Source: Candidatus Dormiibacterota bacterium (GTDB lineage: Bacteria; Chloroflexota; Dormibacteria; Aeolococcales; Bog-877). Taken from it: a DNA stretch of 43,280 nt. The number at the start of each line of letters is the position of its first letter. The stretch's first letter is position 1. Position numbers and translations under genes: made by a program. Where the stretch lies: NCBI GenBank assembly GCA_027306655.1, contig DAHUZL010000219.1, forward strand, positions 1-43,280, given 5' to 3'. The notes under the pieces were generated by a model. That model was given only the letters and a program-made list of their open reading frames with translations, made no database searches and was not told the origin of the DNA. Positions 39,571 through 43,280 of this stretch are shown in pieces.

Positions 39571-39902
39571 GCGACTCGTGGGAGCGGGTGCGGCCACTCT
39601 TCTGGAACACCGACCCCGAGCTTCTGGATGGGCCCGCCGCGGCGGACATCGTGATCCGGACGGTCCTCCCCCGAGGCGACACCGAGCAGGTCCGATGGCT
39701 CTTCCGCCGCTACGGAGCGGGTCGGATCCGGGACGTCGTCATCGCCGACGCCCTGACCGTGCGTGAGCTCCCCGAGATGGACCGCCGCCTCTGGCTGGCG
39801 ACGCTGGCCCCGGGGTTCATGGACCACCCCCCCCGCAGCCCCGCGGAGCGCTGGCGGGGACGCCGGCGGATCCCAGCGGAGCCTGGGACGCCTCAGCCCT
39901 GA
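39567..39902 (+). CDS. DUF6922-like protein
   Basis: A 111-residue small protein. The start WERVRPLFWNTDPELLDGPAAADIVIRTVLPRGDTEQVRWLFRRYG matches the DUF6922 pattern (F-W-x-x-D-x-x-x-L-D ... I-I-x-R-x-L-x-x-G-D-x-x-x-x-R-W-L-x-x-x-Y-G), with ELPEMDRRLWLATLA later. Such proteins often accompany nucleotidyltransferase toxins of the AbiEii type, and may be the antitoxin or a helper. GTG shares GTGA with the upstream stop, so all three genes are co-translated. The 3' end overlaps the convergent response-regulator gene by 10 bases. Confidence 0.82.
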   Translation: MSDSWERVRPLFWNTDPELLDGPAAADIVIRTVLPRGDTEQVRWLFRRYGAGRIRDVVIADALTVRELPEMDRRLWLATLAPGFMDHPPRSPAERWRGRRRIPAEPGTPQP

Positions 39903-40654
39903 GTCGCCGGCTCCGCCGGCGGCCGCGCCGCCCCGGTGCTGACGTCGACCCGGTAGCCGACCCCGAAGACGGTGACGATCCGGAACGGCAGCCGGGGAAA
40001 CGCGTCGAACTTCTCCCGGAGCCAGCGGATGTGCACCGCCACCGTCTTGTGGTCGCCGGTGAAGCCGGCGCCCCAGACCGCGCGCAGGATCGCGTCGCGG
40101 CTGTGGATGCGGCCCGGCTGGCCGAGGAGGTGGCTGAGCAGGTCGAACTCGCGCGGGCTCATCCGCAGCTCCACACCGCCCGCGGTCACCCGGTGGGCGG
40201 TGCGGTCGAGCACGAAGTCGTCCAGCACGATCCGGTCCGCCGCCTCCGCCGGCCGCCGCCGCGCCGCGCGGCGGATCAGCGCCTCCACCCGGGCCAGGAA
40301 CTCACGCACGCCGAAGGGCTTGGTCATGTAGTCGTCGGCGCCCAGGCCGAGCCCGCGCACCTTGTCGGCCTCGGAGTCGCGCGCGGTCAGCATCAGGATG
40401 GGGACGTCGGTCTCCTCGCGTAGGATCCGGCAGACCTCCAGCCCGGGCAGCTCCGGCAGCATGAGGTCGAGGACCACGAGGTCGGGCATTCGCGTGCGCG
40501 CCAGGCTCAGCCCCTCGGTGCCGCTCGCCGCCTCCGAGACCACGTATCCCTGGGCCGCGAGGTTGTAGCGGAGCGTCATCCGCACCGCCAGGTCGTCCTC
40601 CACCAGGAGCACGCGGCGGCCGCGCCCGACCATGGTCTCAGGCTCGGCCGCCAT
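39893..40654 (-). CDS. OmpR/PhoB-family response regulator
   Basis: A 253-residue two-domain regulator. The receiver (about 14-130) has the acidic pair VEDD, phospho-acceptor Asp63 in LVVLDLMLPE, the Thr in MLTARDSEADK and the Lys in YMTKPFGVREF. The C-terminal winged helix (about 150-245) contains LRMSPREFDLLSHLLGQPGRIHSRDAILRAVWG and VAVHIRWLREKFD. It is the last gene of a unit with PhoU, a PhoR-like kinase and a phosphatase; ATG is joined to the phoU stop as TGATG. By context it is the PhoB-like activator of phosphate genes. Confidence 0.95.
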   Translation of the reverse strand: MAAEPETMVGRGRRVLLVEDDLAVRMTLRYNLAAQGYVVSEAASGTEGLSLARTRMPDLVVLDLMLPELPGLEVCRILREETDVPILMLTARDSEADKVRGLGLGADDYMTKPFGVREFLARVEALIRRAARRRPAEAADRIVLDDFVLDRTAHRVTAGGVELRMSPREFDLLSHLLGQPGRIHSRDAILRAVWGAGFTGDHKTVAVHIRWLREKFDAFPRLPFRIVTVFGVGYRVDVSTGAARPPAEPATQG

Positions 40655-41307
40655 CAGCCGAGCTCGACGATCCGGCCGCTGTCCAGGAACACCACGTCCT
40701 CGGCGATGTTGGTGACGCGGTCGGCGATCCGCTCTAGGTTGTGGGCCATGAAGAGGAGGTTGGTGGCGGCGTAGACGTGGTCGGAGTGTTCCCGCATCGT
40801 CTCCACCAGGTCGTCGAAGAGGCGGTGATAGATGCGGTCGATGCGGTCGTCCCGGGCGGCGACGTCCTGGGCTCGGCGGGCGTCGCCCTCGGTGACCGCG
40901 GCCAGGATGTCGCGCACCTGCTCCTCGACGAAGGCGCCCAGACGCTCGATGTCGTCGAGGCGCGGGCGCGAGCGCAGCTCGATCAGCGGGAGGGCGAGGC
41001 GGGCGCAGCTCTTGGCGTGGTCGCCCATCCGCTCCAGCTCTGAGCCCATCAGCATGAGCCCCACCACCTGGTGGAGGGCGGGCCCGGTCGGGTGGCGCTC
41101 GCCGATCAGCACCAGCGCGCGCTCGCGCTCCCGGCGGTGGCGCTCGTTGAGGTCGGCGTCGCCGGCGATGACCGCCCGCAGCCGATCGCCGTCCCGCTCG
41201 ATGAGCCCGCCCATCGCGGCCGCCAGCGCCTCGACCACCAGCTGGCCGAGGAGCCGGACATCGTCACGGAGCTCGGTGATCTCGACGTCGAGGGAGCGGT
41301 CGGCCAC
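40654..41307 (-). CDS. phoU: Phosphate-signalling protein PhoU
   Basis: A 217-residue all-helical protein with two three-helix PhoU domains. Each carries the metal-binding E-x-x-x-D-x-x-x-N/K pattern: GSELERMGDHAKSCARLAL (about 90-105) and NLERIADRVTNIAEDVVF (about 190-207). It links the PstSCAB transporter to the PhoR kinase and damps the phosphate response. No pst genes are in the window. GTG start; a possible private promoter TACCAT lies 7 bases before. The kinase gene ends 30 bases upstream. Confidence 0.95.
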   Translation of the reverse strand: MADRSLDVEITELRDDVRLLGQLVVEALAAAMGGLIERDGDRLRAVIAGDADLNERHRRERERALVLIGERHPTGPALHQVVGLMLMGSELERMGDHAKSCARLALPLIELRSRPRLDDIERLGAFVEEQVRDILAAVTEGDARRAQDVAARDDRIDRIYHRLFDDLVETMREHSDHVYAATNLLFMAHNLERIADRVTNIAEDVVFLDSGRIVELG

Positions 41308-41314
41308 GACCAGG

Positions 41315-41320
41315 ATGGTA
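41315..41320 (-). promoter_or_regulatory. Possible internal -10 element before phoU
   Basis: Minus-strand TACCAT, 7 bases before the phoU GTG at 41307, in the 30-base gap after the kinase gene. It may give a separate phoU-regulator transcript. Confidence 0.35.
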
Positions 41321-41337
41321 GAGGACGACCCGGCGGC

Positions 41338-42393
41338 TCAGGCCTCCCGCAGCCAGATCTGGACCCGGGTGCCCGTTCCGGGCTCGCTGATGGCCTCGAT
41401 CCGGCCTCCCTGGAGCTCCACCGCGTGGCGGGCGATGGCGAGGCCGAGGCCGCTGCCACGGGTGGCCCGGGAGCGATCGCCGGTGTAGAAGCGCTCGAAG
41501 ATCCGCGGCAGGTCGCCGGCCGTGATCCCCGGCCCGGTGTCGTGCACGGAGAGGAGCGGCTCGCCGTCCCGCACCGCGGCGGTGACGGTCACCCGACCGC
41601 CGGCCGGGGTGAAGCGGATGGCGTTGTCCAGGACGTTGCTGAGCGCCAGCTCCAGGCGGGGCAGGTCGCAGAGCGCGATCGCGGTCCCAGGCGCGGCGAG
41701 GAGCTCCACCTGGGCCCGCTCGGCCTGGGGCTGGAGCCGCTCCACCACCTGCGCCGCGGCCTGGCCGAGGTCGGTGGGCACCGGCTCGGTCCGGTCCAGC
41801 CCGGCCTCCAGCCGGCTGAGGTCGAGCAGGCCGGAGACGAGCACGTGGAGGCGCTCCGACTCGACCGCGATCCGGGCCGCGAAGGTGCGCATCGCCACCG
41901 GGTCGTCGCGGGCCGCCCCGCTCAGGGTCTCGGCCAGGAGTCGCAGCCCCGCCAGCGGCGTGCGCAGGTCATGGGAGAGGTTGGCGAGCAGGTCCTGGTG
42001 GGTGCGGGTGACCCGGCGGGCGGCGGTGTCGTCGCGAAGGAGGACCAGCGCCCACTCCCGGCCGTCGGGCTCCCCCATCGGCACCACCAGGCTCCGGTAG
42101 ACCCGGCCGCCCGGCTCCTCCTCGACGTCCTCCTCGATCACCTCTCCGGTGCGCAGCGCCCGGGCCAGGGCGACCGGGAGGCGCGGATCCTGGACCCAGC
42201 GCGCCAGGGACCCGGCGGGGCGGGCGGACTCCGGGTCGGCCGCCCCGGTGGCGGCGGCGTTCGCCCAGCGCACCCGGTGCTGGGGGTCCACGAGCAGGGC
42301 CAGGTCGGAGCCGTGCTCCCCGAGGCGCGTGAGCAGGCGAACGGCCCGGCCGCGGAGGGGTCGGGGGAGGGACGGCTCCGCGCCGCCGGTCAC
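41338..42393 (-). CDS. PhoR-like sensor histidine kinase without membrane segments
   Basis: A 351-residue kinase. A PAS-like domain spans about residues 18-120 (LLVDPQHRVRWANAAA). The DHp domain has the phospho-acceptor His in NLSHDLRTPLAGLRLLAE, and the ATPase domain shows N-box LSNVLDNAIRFTPAGG, G1 SVHDTGPGI, F-box FERFYTGDR and G2 GSGLGLAIARHAVELQGG. No hydrophobic helix or HAMP is present, so this kinase is cytoplasmic, unlike classic PhoR with its membrane anchor. GTG overlaps the phosphatase stop as GTGA. With PhoU and the regulator it forms a phosphate-type two-component set. Confidence 0.94.
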   Translation of the reverse strand: MTGGAEPSLPRPLRGRAVRLLTRLGEHGSDLALLVDPQHRVRWANAAATGAADPESARPAGSLARWVQDPRLPVALARALRTGEVIEEDVEEEPGGRVYRSLVVPMGEPDGREWALVLLRDDTAARRVTRTHQDLLANLSHDLRTPLAGLRLLAETLSGAARDDPVAMRTFAARIAVESERLHVLVSGLLDLSRLEAGLDRTEPVPTDLGQAAAQVVERLQPQAERAQVELLAAPGTAIALCDLPRLELALSNVLDNAIRFTPAGGRVTVTAAVRDGEPLLSVHDTGPGITAGDLPRIFERFYTGDRSRATRGSGLGLAIARHAVELQGGRIEAISEPGTGTRVQIWLREA

Positions 42394-42887
42394 GGGTCCC
42401 CCGGGCGCCCCCGGTAGGTGGCCGCGGTGACGTCGCCCCGGGCGCCCAGGTGGAGCTCCCAGACGCTTCCCTTGGCGCACGGGGGGTGGCCGTTCACCCC
42501 CGCCTCGGCGAGCAGCAACGGGATGGTGTCGCCGTGGCTGCACGCCACCACCGGCCCGGGGTCGAGCTGGGCGATCACCCGAAGGGCGCGCCGCATCCGG
42601 CTGCGCAGGACCGACTCCACCAGGTCCTCGCCGCCGAAGTCGGCGAGCAGGTCCTCGTCGCGCAGCTCGGCCCCCTGGCGGTGGGCCGCCGGCACCAGGG
42701 TGTCGCGGCAGCGCACCGCCGGGCTGGTGAGGAAGTGCTGCACCGACCGTCCGTCGAGGTACTCCATCAGCTGGACCGCCTGACCCCAGCCGCGGCCGGT
42801 GAGCGGCCGGGCGCGGTCGGAACCGGCCCATTGCTCGCGCCCCAGGGCCACTGCGTGGCGCACCATGTACAGCACCCGGTCCGCCAC
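42390..42887 (-). CDS. SixA-type histidine phosphatase
   Basis: A 165-residue phosphoglycerate-mutase-like (histidine phosphatase) protein. It begins VLYMVRHAVALGRE with the phospho-accepting R-H-A motif; FLTSPAVRCRDTLVP (family S-P-x-x-R-x-x-x-T) and VVACSHGDTIPLLL (second catalytic His) follow. SixA removes phosphate from His-containing phosphotransfer domains. Its overlap with a sensor kinase gene (GTGA) suggests it could act on this signalling set, or on unrelated small phosphoesters. I chose the GTG at 42887, 7 bases after TATACT; a longer frame lacks a promoter or ribosome-binding site. Confidence 0.9.
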   Translation of the reverse strand: MADRVLYMVRHAVALGREQWAGSDRARPLTGRGWGQAVQLMEYLDGRSVQHFLTSPAVRCRDTLVPAAHRQGAELRDEDLLADFGGEDLVESVLRSRMRRALRVIAQLDPGPVVACSHGDTIPLLLAEAGVNGHPPCAKGSVWELHLGARGDVTAATYRGRPGDP

Positions 42888-42894
42888 GGGCCGG

Positions 42895-42900
42895 AGTATA
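42895..42900 (-). promoter_or_regulatory. -10 element of the phosphatase-kinase-phoU-regulator operon
   Basis: Minus-strand TATACT, 7 bases before the GTG at 42887. It is among the best -10 boxes in the window. No ribosome-binding site between, so the operon mRNA is probably leaderless. Confidence 0.6.
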
Positions 42901-43000
42901 CGTCCCACCGCACCGGGCGCTGGACGGGGGGCGTCCGCCGTGGCACCGTGGATCCGCACGCCGATGGGGCCGGCTGGCCCCGCACCTGGAGGTCGTGGAC

Positions 43001-43280
43001 ATGGCCGGGCCCAACAAGGCGGTCAAGACGGCGGCGGCGCAGCTCGGAAAGCTGCGCAAGGAGCAGGCGCGGACGGTCGGGAAGGCGCACGCCCTGGTGG
43101 CCCGAGCGGAACGGCTCACGGAGGAGGTCGCCGCCGCCGAGCACATCCTGCAGGCGGCGATGGCGGTGGTCGCCGAGAGCCGGGCCGCGCCCGCCCGAGC
43201 CGCCGCCCCTCCCGCGGCCTCCGCCGCCCCCGCGGCGACCGCCACTCCCGCCCCGGGGCGGCGTCCGACCGCGGGCCGGG
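43001..43280 (+). CDS. Coiled-coil protein, N-terminal part
   Basis: Plus-strand ATG with GGAGG 8 bases upstream opens a frame that runs past the right edge (93 codons seen, no stop). Residues 1-65 are an Ala/Lys/Glu-rich helix with heptad-like spacing (KLRKEQARTVGKAHALVARAERL...), predicted to be a coiled coil. From about residue 66 the sequence becomes Ala/Pro-rich and disordered, like a linker or tail. No family recognised. It may be a structural or nucleoid-associated protein, but that cannot be supported from this fragment. Confidence 0.7.
   Translation, partial: MAGPNKAVKTAAAQLGKLRKEQARTVGKAHALVARAERLTEEVAAAEHILQAAMAVVAESRAAPARAAAPPAASAAPAATATPAPGRRPTAGR

Noticed and set aside
1-43280. 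CRISPR arrays, insertion sequences, integrase or attachment sites, tRNA and rRNA genes
   Set aside because: No regularly spaced repeats, transposase or integrase motifs, or RNA gene signatures were found on either strand. Reading by eye could miss degenerate ones.

Overview
This 43.3 kb window comes from a very GC-rich (roughly 70% or more) free-living, probably aerobic bacterium. Dense gene packing, GTG/TTG starts, stop/start overlaps of 4 bases, an F420-type nitroreductase family protein, a mycothiol-isomerase-fold protein, a LigD-type polymerase, stand-alone TrpB2 and an MMPL transporter suggest a terrestrial Actinomycetota/Chloroflexota/Dormibacterota-like lineage. No rRNA, tRNA or marker gene is present to settle the taxon. 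I see no prophage, insertion sequence or CRISPR array.

Layout. 0-7.2 kb (mostly minus): start of an M55 D-aminopeptidase, amylomaltase MalQ, a DinB/MDMPI-fold protein, a MarR-MMPL efflux pair with a well-formed promoter/operator, small proteins and a GNAT acetyltransferase. 7.2-18.6 kb (plus): arsenite methyltransferase ArsM behind a TTGACA promoter with a perfect palindrome, an aquaporin-type channel, an exported protein, a HAD hydrolase, a hypoxanthine phosphoribosyltransferase, a membrane-anchored sulfite-oxidase-like molybdoenzyme, an AI-2E-family permease, an MFS transporter, TrpB2 and a Uma2 nuclease-fold protein. 18.6-23.3 kb (minus): a three-gene unit (peptide-type binding protein, hydantoinase/oxoprolinase, DUF917/S-methyl-thiohydantoin desulfurase family) that looks like uptake and breakdown of (thio)hydantoin-like compounds. 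23.3-25.8 kb: YggS, NrdR (apparently starting at ATT), a lower-GC patch with a leucyl-aminopeptidase remnant, and a RibD/DHFR-fold reductase. 25.8-29.2 kb: a split DNA-repair set (LigD-type polymerase, HhH-PHP protein, LigC-type ligase). 29.2-35.8 kb: YciI, F420-type nitroreductase family, membrane protein with aldo/keto reductase, VapBC-like pair, SDR and an ABC-2 exporter. 35.9-38.5 kb: glucose 1-dehydrogenase, 6-phosphogluconate dehydrogenase and a HAD phosphatase. 38.6-39.9 kb: HTH, AbiEii nucleotidyltransferase and DUF6922 toxin-antitoxin-like operon. 39.9-42.9 kb: SixA-type phosphatase, PhoR-like kinase without membrane segments, PhoU and an OmpR-type regulator. The right edge cuts a coiled-coil protein.

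The strongest general signal is regulatory. Many genes have a -10-like hexamer (consensus yAnnnT) ending 6-9 bases before the start codon and no Shine-Dalgarno, so they are probably transcribed as leaderless mRNAs. Genes inside operons instead use ATGA/GTGA overlaps, and a smaller class has normal GGAGG leaders. Two genes (nrdR, ligC) appear to use non-canonical starts (ATT, possibly ACG). No clearly new multi-gene system is proven here. The best candidates for follow-up are the ATT start of nrdR, the leaderless promoter pattern, the thiohydantoin operon, the split repair cluster and the HTH-AbiEii-DUF6922 unit.
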